In this document: positions 1 to 5,884 of the stretch, piece after piece | Layout of the letters: every line of letters begins with the position of its first letter | Position numbering within the stretch: the stretch's first letter is position 1 | Assembly (NCBI GenBank): GCA_009928265.1 | Contig: RFPR01000123.1 | Coordinates: 1 to 6,240 of the forward strand | Length of the DNA stretch: 6,240 nt | Direction of reading: 5' to 3' | Source of the DNA: Pseudomonadota bacterium | GTDB lineage: Bacteria; Verrucomicrobiota; Verrucomicrobiia; Chthoniobacterales; UBA6821 | Notes under the pieces: model-generated | Told to the model about the DNA's origin: nothing | Seen by the model: the letters and a program-made list of their open reading frames with translations, nothing else | The model's database searches: none | Position numbers and translations under genes: made by a program

Positions 1-7
1 CCCCAGC

Positions 8-30
8 CCCAGCCGTAGCGTTTGGCTGGG
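8..30. other. 7-bp GC-rich inverted repeat
   Basis: CCCAGCC (8-14) and GGCTGGG (24-30) are perfect reverse complements around a 9-base loop. On the plus strand a T-rich stretch (ATTTCTTTT, 37-45) follows after a gap of about six bases, so this might be a weak terminator for a plus-strand gene entering from the left. Read on the minus strand it lies about 40 bases beyond the stop of the 412-residue gene, but no T-run follows before the window ends. The role is undecided. Confidence 0.25.
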
Positions 31-68
31 AACCAGATTTCTTTTCCGGAGGGCTCCTGCATCGGTCT

Positions 69-1307
69 CTAGGATTTCTTCCCAAGAACCTTCCAACTGG
101 AATTCACAATGGCTTGGTTGAGAGCGGCGAGGGTCTTCTTGGTAAGCCCCTGAAGTTCCCTAGGGAGCTTTCCTCCTTTCAGAAAGAAATCCAGAGCTGC
201 CAACAGGAGTCCCGGTTGTTCATCCTCGAAAATGGGGACTTCCTCGGGAAAGCGGGCATCAAGGATCCAGCAGGTTTCCTCATCCTGTTGAAGGAGTTCG
301 AGAGCCCATTGTTGGATGGTGTCCAGAGGAGCACCTTTGTAGCGATCAGCGATCATTTCCAGGATCTGCTTCCGGTCAGGGATATTGAGCAGGAGGGCTA
401 GGAAGAAGCGGAGATCGGAATCCGTGACCATGGCCCGCATCGCCACGATGGCGTCGCGACGAACGATCTCCTCCAGTGTGGGGAGCAACGGACGGGCTTT
501 GGCCCCATGCCTCTTCACAAACGCAGCCCAAATCGCCTCCCAAGCGCCGAGGGAGCGTAGGTGGCCGATGCCGTTCTGCAGGATGAAGAAACCGCGTTCC
601 AGATCGAGTTCACCGATCATGCGAAGCACCAGCTCCGGATAGGAGGGATCTCCGGTCTGCTCGAGCACGTCAAGGAGCTGCTTCCGGCGGAGCGTGAGGG
701 TGTCATTCTGGATTGGATCCAGTGCCACATGGGGCGGAAGGTAAGTGAACTGCGGATCCGTTCCGGGATCGGAATGCGTCCGGACCACAATCGTCACGGA
801 AGGGGTCTCGAGATGAAAGAGGGAATGGATGCAACCGCTTCCCGAGGCGATCGGAACCGTGGTTCCAGTCGGGAGAAGGGCGGTCTTGCGGAGCTTCAGA
901 TCCCCCGTGCGAAAACGGGCCGTGACGGGACGCGGTTTTAGAAAGTCATAGCGCGCGTGGAGACTCGATCCCGCCATCACATGGAAGGCACCGGAGAATC
1001 CGTGCTGGTGGATGTCGGTGGTGCCATCCATCCAAAAGAGGGCCTGGATATAGAACTTGGGATTGTCGTGAAGGATCAGCTCTGGTTGACCGAATCCCGA
1101 AGAGGACTGGTAGGGTTGCTCGTCGTTGAGCAGGAAATCGACCATTAGCTTCCCGAGATCGGCATGGCATGCGGGAGGTTTCTCACCCAAAGCCTTCACG
1201 GCAATCGCAGGAAACGCCTCGAGCGAAAAATCAATAGCCTTCCACCGCGCGTAGACCGTCTTGCCAAGTTCCGTGAAATAAGGATCCATCCGTCGACTTT
1301 TTCCCAC
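69..1307 (-). CDS. Conserved uncharacterised protein, cupin-like N-terminal half (412 aa)
   Basis: I do not recognise a named family; the function is unknown. Seen: residues ~85-175 look like a small beta-barrel of cupin type. A DGTTDIHQHGFSGAFHVMAG stretch (94-113) has an H-x-H pair (H100, H102) plus H109, and a second block (157-176) has IHSLFH (H161, H165) followed by a hydrophobic strand ending in VVRT. These histidines could bind a metal, but the usual cupin glutamate of motif 1 is missing (F/A there), so catalysis is not implied. Residues ~205-412 are mostly leucine-rich helices, including a compact FFLALLLN segment near 301-308. There is no signal peptide, so it is probably cytoplasmic. 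The longest frame starts at GTG 1307; ATG 1289 (Met7, followed by DPYF) is an equally good start. Codon use and G+C match the core genes. It is divergent from the small plus-strand genes. The reading frame is very likely real; the fold is an inference. Confidence 0.88.
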   Translation of the reverse strand: MGKSRRMDPYFTELGKTVYARWKAIDFSLEAFPAIAVKALGEKPPACHADLGKLMVDFLLNDEQPYQSSSGFGQPELILHDNPKFYIQALFWMDGTTDIHQHGFSGAFHVMAGSSLHARYDFLKPRPVTARFRTGDLKLRKTALLPTGTTVPIASGSGCIHSLFHLETPSVTIVVRTHSDPGTDPQFTYLPPHVALDPIQNDTLTLRRKQLLDVLEQTGDPSYPELVLRMIGELDLERGFFILQNGIGHLRSLGAWEAIWAAFVKRHGAKARPLLPTLEEIVRRDAIVAMRAMVTDSDLRFFLALLLNIPDRKQILEMIADRYKGAPLDTIQQWALELLQQDEETCWILDARFPEEVPIFEDEQPGLLLAALDFFLKGGKLPRELQGLTKKTLAALNQAIVNSSWKVLGKKS

Positions 1308-1403
1308 ACTCCTCTCTGGGACAAGAACCTTCGGCAGTCTAAGTCTTTAATCATAGAATTAATCCTTTACGGATTGGGTTCCTATTGTTTGATACTATCC
1401 AAT
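1308..1403. promoter_or_regulatory. Divergent intergenic region with weak promoter-like hexamers
   Basis: These 96 bases separate the minus-strand 412-aa gene from the plus-strand 86-aa gene and should hold both promoters. On the minus strand TATGAT (1350-1355) resembles a -10 box, but no good -35 box lies 16-18 bases upstream. On the plus strand TGATACTAT (1390-1398) fits an extended -10 shape. It would start the transcript at about the ATG at 1404, giving an almost leaderless message and fitting the lack of a Shine-Dalgarno there. All of this is by eye and weak. Confidence 0.25.
1309..1315 (-). promoter_or_regulatory. Shine-Dalgarno-like AGAGGAG before the 412-aa gene
   Basis: On the minus strand AGAGGAG ends one base before GTG 1307 and 19 bases before ATG 1289. 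Both spacings are poor: the first too tight, the second too long. The site shows a ribosome probably binds here but does not settle which start is used. Confidence 0.4.
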
Positions 1404-1664
1404 ATGGTTAAGTCATACATAAGAATAATATTCTGCATTTTGGCTTTGATATCATGTCCCGTATATGCTGGATGGTTTGGGCCTGATCATTTTTATCTGG
1501 CAAATAATCAAGCATATTGCAAAGGCAAACCTTATCTAGAAGGTAACTTCTATGTGTTTAGTTTGTGGCCTAGCGGCCGCGAGTTGAGGGTTAAAGCAAC
1601 TAAAATCAACTCTATTTTAGACCTTGGAACAACTGAGTCAGTAGATAAATCCAAGTTTCGATAA
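1404..1664 (+). CDS. Small exported or lipoprotein-like protein, unknown function (86 aa)
   Basis: Not recognised. Residues 1-22 form a textbook signal peptide: charged start MVKSYIR, hydrophobic core IIFCILALIS (8-17), then CPVYA before GW. Two processing readings are possible. Signal peptidase I could cut after V-Y-A (residue 22). Alternatively LISC (15-18) is an acceptable lipobox, making Cys18 a lipidated first residue, although proline right after it is unusual. The mature part is about 64 residues, aromatic-rich (WFGPDHFY, FYVFSLW), with one cysteine (C39), and ends in a basic KSKFR. The same frame is open far upstream inside the neighbouring gene, but that part is antisense shadow; ATG 1404 is chosen because it begins the signal peptide. 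No clear Shine-Dalgarno. AT-rich codons suggest foreign origin. The next small frame follows after six bases in the same phase. Confidence 0.6.
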   Translation: MVKSYIRIIFCILALISCPVYAGWFGPDHFYLANNQAYCKGKPYLEGNFYVFSLWPSGRELRVKATKINSILDLGTTESVDKSKFR

Positions 1665-1670
1665 ATTATT

Positions 1671-1802
1671 ATGACAAAGGAAGAAATAGTTAAAAAACTA
1701 AATGATGATTTTTCCTTATCTCCAAACGAGTTGGTTTTTTACAACCACGGAGAGGGAGCGCTTGTCAAATTTTCCTCCGGTATTGAATTGGGGTATCAGT
1801 AG
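1671..1802 (+). CDS. Short reading frame, unknown (43 aa), possibly a gene remnant
   Basis: Too short to classify. It reads MTKEEIVKKL, a hydrophilic amphipathic start, then a segment with LVFYNHGEGALVKF (21-34) that could be two beta strands, and stops at TAG 1800-1802. It starts six bases after the stop of the 86-aa gene and is in the same phase, so the two could be coupled neighbours or one gene broken by a stop codon. No Shine-Dalgarno is seen. Immediately after the stop, a second phase stays open briefly (PYGEILGAGIAWNDYS, up to TAA 1855-1857) and looks protein-like, which hints at a frameshifted continuation. No N-terminal signal peptide, so if made on its own it would stay in the cytoplasm. 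Confidence 0.4.
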   Translation: MTKEEIVKKLNDDFSLSPNELVFYNHGEGALVKFSSGIELGYQ

Positions 1803-1813
1803 GTGCCCTTACG

Positions 1814-2077
1814 GTGAGATTTTGGGAGCCGGGATTGCTTGGAATGATTACTCCTAAAACAGTTTTAAAAAAACCCATAACAGATTGGAGTAAAGGTTAT
1901 TTAACTCCATCTCCTTGTGCTGCAATCTGGAAAGAGCAAGTTAGGAACTGCTTGCTAATTGGTTTAGTTGCAAGTTTGGCGAAAGTATCTTCATTATCTG
2001 AGCTACAAAAGATGCCCGTGTATAATATGGCCGTCGGCTTCGGTGCAAACTACTCAAATTTCAGTTTTGGTTTGTAA
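1814..2077 (+). CDS. Small unknown reading frame (87 aa), possibly a gene fragment
   Basis: Not recognised. The frame runs from GTG 1814 to TAA 2077; ATG 1844 is an alternative start giving 77 residues, preceded only by a weak GGA. Visible features: a basic, proline-containing first part (ITPKTVLKKPITDW), a tryptophan-lysine segment IWKEQVRN, a hydrophobic stretch CLLIGLVASLAKV too short and interrupted to be a sure membrane helix, and a glycine/aromatic tail ending FGANYSNFSFGL. There is no signal peptide. It lies in a different phase from the 43-aa frame, 11 bases downstream of its stop. Codon use is AT-rich like the rest of the island. It could be an intact small gene or the 3' remains of a longer one whose front is now out of phase. 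Confidence 0.4.
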   Translation: MRFWEPGLLGMITPKTVLKKPITDWSKGYLTPSPCAAIWKEQVRNCLLIGLVASLAKVSSLSELQKMPVYNMAVGFGANYSNFSFGL

Positions 2078-2179
2078 GTTAATTCTAAATCGAAGAAATA
2101 AATATATTTCCGTAGGTTTCTAAACCGTAGAGAACTCCTATCCTGCCATTACTAAGCTGTGTCTAAGGAAGTTCAGCTT

Positions 2180-2266
2180 CCCTTTGGATGCAGGGCTAGG
2201 CGTCGCGAGGGAAGGCGTAGTCTGCCTACGCCGACCAAGCAGCAACAACGCCCCTGCGCCGAAGGG
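2180..2266. repeat. 87-base imperfect palindrome, candidate dispersed repeat or structured RNA
   Basis: The centre is a perfect stem GGCGTAG (2214-2220) / CTACGCC (2226-2232) with loop TCTGC. Further out, GCAGGG (2190-2195) faces CCCTGC (2252-2257), and CCCTTTGG (2180-2187) faces CCGAAGGG (2259-2266) with one G-T type mismatch. All three pairs share the same midpoint near 2223, so the arms form one long hairpin with internal bulges rather than separate small repeats. Weaker matches may carry it out to about 2163-2284. There is no T-run on either side, so it is not a standard terminator. It is GC-rich, unlike the adjoining island. Possible identities are a REP/MITE-like element or a structured transcript. 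Confidence 0.6.
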
Positions 2267-2281
2267 AGCCCCGCGGTGCCG

Positions 2282-2362
2282 TTAGGTCGCGATCCCGTTC
2301 CCAATATAGGTTAGGGTGGAGACCTCCGCACGGACCGCTGACCTCCAGTAAAGGCCTGTCAT
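2282..2362 (-). CDS. Possible 26-codon ORF downstream of pheT (doubtful)
   Basis: The frame starts at ATG 2362 and begins MTGLYWRSAV, ending NGIAT at TAA 2284-2282. A weak GGCGGA lies three bases before the ATG. It sits about 100 bases after the pheT stop, and the large palindrome follows 15 bases beyond its own stop. The layout resembles a leader peptide before a hairpin, but no minus-strand gene follows for nearly 1 kb. A frame this short arises readily by chance. It is listed because of its position, not its sequence. Confidence 0.12.
   Translation of the reverse strand: MTGLYWRSAVRAEVSTLTYIGNGIAT
2321..2346. repeat. Direct repeat GACCTCC x2, 19-base period
   Basis: GACCTCC occurs at 2321-2327 and again at 2340-2346. 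On the minus strand the copies read GGAGGTC, and the left copy can also fold locally as GGAG/CTCC. It may belong to the same repeat unit as the palindrome to its left. Significance is uncertain. Confidence 0.3.
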
Positions 2363-2462
2363 TGTTCCGCCCGGTTTAGCCTCCGGTTTGATCACATCGG
2401 ATCGGGAGCATACAGACCGAATCCCGAACACCGCAGGGCAAATTCAAAAGTGTTTCAGAACG

Positions 2463-4832
2463 TCAGCCTCGGATCTCAGCGCCAGCCGTTTCCCGAAGCC
2501 GGGTGACGATGCGGGCAACCGCTTCGTTCACCTCTTCTGTCGTCAAGGTTCGGTCGGCGAGCTGGAAAGTCAAGGCGACGGCGAGCGACTTTTTGCCAAG
2601 GAGAACCTTGACTCCTTCCGGATCACTGAAGATGTCGAAGGGGGTAATGCTGGAGAGCAACTCCTCCTTGGCTCCGAGGGCTGTCTGCTCTATCAGGGAA
2701 TAAGGAGTCGCGGCATCGAGCAAGAGCGCCAAGTCACGACGAACTGCAGGGAATTTCGGAATCGCCCCAAAACTTTTGGGATCCTTGGAGAACCCGGTGC
2801 CGCTGGATGCCTGAATGGCGGCGAGATCAAGTTCGGCCACCACGATCTGCCCCTGATTGCCGCCGACCATCACCTCGCGTGTAGCGGCAGGGGAGAGGAC
2901 TCCCAGTATACCAGCCGGTTTGCCACCCATCAGGATCTCAAGAGCCAAGGGCAACGACGCATGGGTCGCGGGACGGAAGGTGATCGGATCGAGAGGATTG
3001 CCAAGTCGGGCAATCACCCCCTTGAGATCAAAGAGATCGACAGAGCGCTCCGGCTCTCCGCGCCAATTTTCCAGCGCGGTGCGTCCCGTGATGACGAGTC
3101 CGAGTCGTGTGCTCTCCTCGGGCTGTTCCTGACGGTAGACTTTGCCGATCTCGAAGAGGCGAATCGCCTCGACACCATGACGCAGATTCCGCGAAACGGC
3201 CTCAAGGAGTCCGGGGATCAGGCTCGCACGCAGGGTGGAGTGCTCCTCACCCATCGGATTGCGCACAGTAACGATGCCACCCGTGGCATAGGAGGCCTGA
3301 TCACGGCTTCCCGTAAGAGTTCCGCTGCGGGCCTCGTGGAATCCACTACCCGAGAGACGGCGGCGCAGGCCGCGTGCAAAATCGTAGGCCTTATCGGCCT
3401 CGCTTGAGGGGGCGGGAATGCCGGAACAGGTCGCGACAATTGAGTTGATCCCATAAAGACGAGCGACCTCCTCGATCAGATCTACCTCGCGGGTCAGATC
3501 ATTCCGCCAGGAGGGAATCTCGAATCCACCGACAACCTGCTTGATCCCAAGCTTGGCGAGCAAAGCGGCGATCGCTGCATCGTCGATGGTAATGCCGAGA
3601 AGGGAGCGTACACGGTCACCGCGCAGAGGCACCGTGCGTAGTGCGGGGAGTGAACCGGCAACGATCAGTTCCGAGGCAGGAGTTCCGCCGGCAATCTCAA
3701 CGATCAGGGCGGCTGCGCGGGCCGAAGCGGCCAGAGCCCCCTGTGCATCCACGCCTCGCTCGAAGCGATAGCTCGAATCAGTCGAGATCCCGAGGGCGCG
3801 GCTCGATCGGCGGATGACGGTCGGCGTGAAGACGGCGCTTTCCAAAAGGACCGAGGTTGTCGTCTCGCTCACGCCACTTGCGGTACCACCGGTAATTCCC
3901 GCAACTGCCTGTGCTCCCCGGGCATCAGCGATCACGGGATCATTTGAGGAAAGTTTGTGTTTCTTACCATCCAGCGCGGTGAAGGCTTCTCCCTCGTTTG
4001 TAAAGCGGACGGTCAGAGCGCCCTCGATCTTGGTCGCATCAAAGGCATGAAGCGGCTGGGCCGTCTCGAACATCACGAAGTTCGTGACGTCGACAATGTT
4101 GTTGATGGAGCGGAGGCCGACCGATTCAAGACGCTTACGAAGCCATTCGGGGCTAGGGCCGACCTTGACGCCGTCGATACGGCGGATGCTGTAGAAGGAA
4201 GCTGCCTCAGGCGCGGCGATCGCGGCCACGGAAGCATCCTTCTTCGTGGAGGGAAGAGCAGGTGAGGAGGCGATGAGTTCTCCGCAATTAAAGGCAGCTG
4301 CTTCCCGTGCAACGCCGAGATGCCCAAGCCAGTCGGGACGGTTCGGCGTGATCTCGATCTCAAAGACCTCCTCTGCCGGAAAGAGTTCGCTAAGAGGTGT
4401 TCCAATCGTGGTGTCCGGAGACAAGATCAGAAGTCCATCGGCTCCCTCGCCGAGACCAAGCTCCTTCGAACTGCACATCATTCCCTCGCTCTCAACACCG
4501 CGGAGCTTGCCGACCTTGATCTTGAAATCACCGGGCATGACGGCGCCGGGTTGGGCGAGCGGCACCTTGTCCCCGATCTTGTAGTTCTTGGCCCCACAGA
4601 CGATCTGGCGCGGCGTACCGCTCCCGTCATCGACCTTGCAGACGCTGAGGCGATCGGCATTCGGGTGCTGGACCGATTCCAGAATCTGGGCGGCCACGAC
4701 CTTAGGAATGGCGACGCCGTTCGACTCGATCGCGCCGACTTCGAGGCCGGCATCGGTCAGGATCCGGGCGATCTCGGAAGCCGGTTTATCAGTGCGGAGA
4801 TAATCGCGCAGCCAGGAGAGGGAGATCTTCAT
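2463..4832 (-). CDS. pheT: Phenylalanyl-tRNA synthetase beta subunit
   Basis: Cytoplasmic subunit of the alpha2-beta2 enzyme that charges tRNA-Phe; beta carries tRNA binding and proofreading. The 789 residues match the usual bacterial length (E. coli about 795). Domains in order: N-terminal start MKISLSWLRDYL; EMAP/OB-type tRNA-binding domain ~40-150 (HPNADRLSVCKV, 56-67; SEGMMCSS, 115-122); B3/B4 editing domain ~210-365, with NIVDVTNFVM (245-254), H262 in PLHAFD and E331 in LLESAVF at the places of the known editing His and Glu; B5 domain ~400-468, with D445, D451, E454 and E455 spaced like the family's magnesium ligands; inactive synthetase-like core ~475-680; FDX-ACB anticodon-binding domain ~690-788 (FPAVRRDLALL). 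It starts at ATG six bases after the pheS stop and has no strong Shine-Dalgarno, which suggests coupling to pheS translation. It looks intact. The ihfA gene that follows pheT in E. coli is absent here. Confidence 0.98.
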   Translation of the reverse strand: MKISLSWLRDYLRTDKPASEIARILTDAGLEVGAIESNGVAIPKVVAAQILESVQHPNADRLSVCKVDDGSGTPRQIVCGAKNYKIGDKVPLAQPGAVMPGDFKIKVGKLRGVESEGMMCSSKELGLGEGADGLLILSPDTTIGTPLSELFPAEEVFEIEITPNRPDWLGHLGVAREAAAFNCGELIASSPALPSTKKDASVAAIAAPEAASFYSIRRIDGVKVGPSPEWLRKRLESVGLRSINNIVDVTNFVMFETAQPLHAFDATKIEGALTVRFTNEGEAFTALDGKKHKLSSNDPVIADARGAQAVAGITGGTASGVSETTTSVLLESAVFTPTVIRRSSRALGISTDSSYRFERGVDAQGALAASARAAALIVEIAGGTPASELIVAGSLPALRTVPLRGDRVRSLLGITIDDAAIAALLAKLGIKQVVGGFEIPSWRNDLTREVDLIEEVARLYGINSIVATCSGIPAPSSEADKAYDFARGLRRRLSGSGFHEARSGTLTGSRDQASYATGGIVTVRNPMGEEHSTLRASLIPGLLEAVSRNLRHGVEAIRLFEIGKVYRQEQPEESTRLGLVITGRTALENWRGEPERSVDLFDLKGVIARLGNPLDPITFRPATHASLPLALEILMGGKPAGILGVLSPAATREVMVGGNQGQIVVAELDLAAIQASSGTGFSKDPKSFGAIPKFPAVRRDLALLLDAATPYSLIEQTALGAKEELLSSITPFDIFSDPEGVKVLLGKKSLAVALTFQLADRTLTTEEVNEAVARIVTRLRETAGAEIRG

Positions 4833-4838
4833 CGATGG

Positions 4839-5852
4839 TCAGGCGGTGAACCGGGAAAGGAAACGGAGATCGTTCTCGGTGAGCATCCGGATGTCGGAGA
4901 CTCCGGTCAGATTCATGGCGAGGCGATCGAGGCCGAAGCCGAAGGCAAAGCCGCTCACCTTCTCCGGATCATAGGCGCTGTCGCCGCGCTGCTTATTAAC
5001 CTCCTCAAAGACGGCGGGATCGACCATGCCGCAGCCGGCCAGTTCCATCCACTTGCCCCCGAGCGCCTCGGCGCGGAGATCGATTTCGTAGCTCGGCTCG
5101 GTGAAGGGGAAGAAGTGCGGACGGAAGCGGATCTCGGTGCCGGGACCGAAGAGCTCGCGGAAGAAGAATTCGATCGTCCCCTTGAGGTCGGCAAGGCTGA
5201 CGCCCGGAGCGACATAGAGCCCCTCCATCTGCGTGAACTGCGCCAGATGGGTCGCGTCGACCTCGTCGCGGCGGTAGGCGGCGCCGGGGGCGATGATGCG
5301 GATCGGGGGCGGGTTCGCCAGCATGGTCCGGATCTGGATCGATGACGTATGGGTGCGCAGGAGACGCCCGTCGGGAAGATAGAATGTATCCTGCTCGTTG
5401 CGGGCAGGATGGTCGGCCGGTGTATTCAGCGCGTCGAAGCAGTGCCACTCGGTCTCGATGTCGGGACCGTCGGCAATCGCGAAGCCGAGCCTGCGGAAGA
5501 TCTGCACCGCGCGGTCGACCAGCAGGGTCAGCGGGTGAAGCGATCCGGCCTCAGGCGCGGTGCCGGGCAGGGAGGTATCGATGGAAGCGAGGGCGGCGGC
5601 ATCGGCGGCCGCAGTAAGCGCTCCTTCCTTCTCGTCAAGGGCGGCCGTGACGGCGGCACGCAGTTCATTGAGGAGCTTCCCCATGACGGGACGCTCTTCC
5701 TTGGAAAGGGTGCGCATCCCCTCGCTCAGCAGGGAGACCGATCCGGTCTTCCCGAGGTAGCGGACACGCGCCTCTTTCAAGGCAACGGCGTCGGACGCTT
5801 CCGCAATGGCGGAGAGCGCCTCGACCCGAAGTTGCTCGATCTGGGTTTCCAC
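4839..5852 (-). CDS. pheS: Phenylalanyl-tRNA synthetase alpha subunit
   Basis: Catalytic subunit: activates phenylalanine with ATP and transfers it to tRNA-Phe, in complex with PheT. At 337 residues it has the normal bacterial length. Residues 1-90 form the antiparallel coiled-coil arm that grips tRNA (VRYLGKTGS, 30-38). The class II core runs from ~100: HPL (106-108); DHPAR (147-151) and LLRTHTSSIQIR (164-175) at the active site; motif 2 region YRRDEVDATHLAQFTQMEG (193-211); FFPFTEPS (247-254) with E252 at the magnesium-linked position; motif 3 GFAFGFGLDRLAM (301-313), where Asp309 replaces the commoner Glu, a conservative change. The GTG start at 5852 is chosen because METQIEQLR aligns with family N-termini; the frame is open further upstream but has no start there. 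Shine-Dalgarno is weak (GGA). The gene begins 32 bases after rplT and ends six bases before pheT. Confidence 0.98.
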   Translation of the reverse strand: METQIEQLRVEALSAIAEASDAVALKEARVRYLGKTGSVSLLSEGMRTLSKEERPVMGKLLNELRAAVTAALDEKEGALTAAADAAALASIDTSLPGTAPEAGSLHPLTLLVDRAVQIFRRLGFAIADGPDIETEWHCFDALNTPADHPARNEQDTFYLPDGRLLRTHTSSIQIRTMLANPPPIRIIAPGAAYRRDEVDATHLAQFTQMEGLYVAPGVSLADLKGTIEFFFRELFGPGTEIRFRPHFFPFTEPSYEIDLRAEALGGKWMELAGCGMVDPAVFEEVNKQRGDSAYDPEKVSGFAFGFGLDRLAMNLTGVSDIRMLTENDLRFLSRFTA

Positions 5853-5860
5853 GGAGTGAT

Positions 5861-5875
5861 CCGGGGGAAGCCCGG
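5861..5875 (-). promoter_or_regulatory. Small GC-rich hairpin just before the pheS start
   Basis: CCGGG (5861-5865) and CCCGG (5871-5875) pair perfectly around a 5-base loop, in the 32-base spacer between rplT and pheS and about eight bases before the GTG. It could hinder ribosome entry and make pheS depend on read-through from rplT. It has no T-run, so it is not an intrinsic terminator. With only five pairs, chance is possible. Confidence 0.25.
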
Positions 5876-5884
5876 GGTGTCCGC

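Larger units (their letters stand above)
1340..2110. other. AT-rich accessory island
   Basis: Composition changes abruptly from about 60% G+C in the neighbouring genes to about 37% (hand count over 1671-1800), then returns to GC-rich near 2160. Only short plus-strand frames occur inside, with AT-ending codons unlike those of pheS, pheT or the 412-aa gene. No transposase, integrase or tRNA edge is visible. GTCTAAG occurs at both edges (1337-1343 and 2161-2167), but seven bases is within chance. The most likely readings are horizontally acquired DNA or the remains of an acquired cassette. Confidence 0.6.
2078..2462. other. Intergenic region between the island and pheT
   Basis: These 385 bases hold no convincing gene. 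No tRNA is seen, and the hallmark sequences of RNase P RNA, tmRNA and SRP RNA are absent. Contents: an AT-rich end of the island to about 2110, the imperfect palindrome at 2180-2266, a 7-bp direct repeat GACCTCC (2321-2327 and 2340-2346), a tandem CCGGTTT (2371-2377 and 2383-2389), a weak CGGGA/TCCCG pair (about 2405-2430), and a 26-codon minus-strand frame. Neither strand shows a stem followed by a T-run, so the end of the rplT-pheS-pheT transcript is not identifiable as a standard intrinsic terminator. Confidence 0.5.

Noticed and set aside
1164..1403. Upstream extension of the 86-aa frame into the 412-aa gene
   Set aside because: Composition shifts exactly at the island border and the signal peptide starts at 1404; the extension would bury it and lie antisense to a real gene.
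2114..2128. GGTTT-CT-AAACC as a terminator after the 87-aa frame
   Set aside because: Only about four pairs once a realistic loop is allowed, and no T-run follows.
1337..2167. GTCTAAG direct repeats (1337-1343, 2161-2167) as a target-site duplication of the island
   Set aside because: Only seven bases, found by scanning loosely defined borders, with no transposase or inverted ends; expected by chance at about this frequency.
1328..2265. CCTTCGGC (1328-1335) and GCCGAAGG (2258-2265) as terminal inverted repeats
   Set aside because: Eight bases only, the right copy already belongs to the palindrome, and the matches do not extend.
2281..2462. tRNA or other housekeeping RNA downstream of pheT
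   Set aside because: No T-loop GTTCRA motif with cloverleaf spacing, and none of the hallmark sequences of RNase P RNA, tmRNA or SRP RNA on either strand.
2388..3407. Long plus-strand frame (339 codons) opposite pheT
   Set aside because: Antisense shadow of the unmistakable pheT frame; the translation is rich in Arg/Gly/Glu without any domain, as expected from GC-rich codon bias.
4320..5345. Long plus-strand frame (341 codons) spanning the pheT start and pheS
   Set aside because: Overlaps two certain genes on the opposite strand and crosses their junction; low-complexity Asp/Ala/Gly/Leu composition and no recognisable motif.
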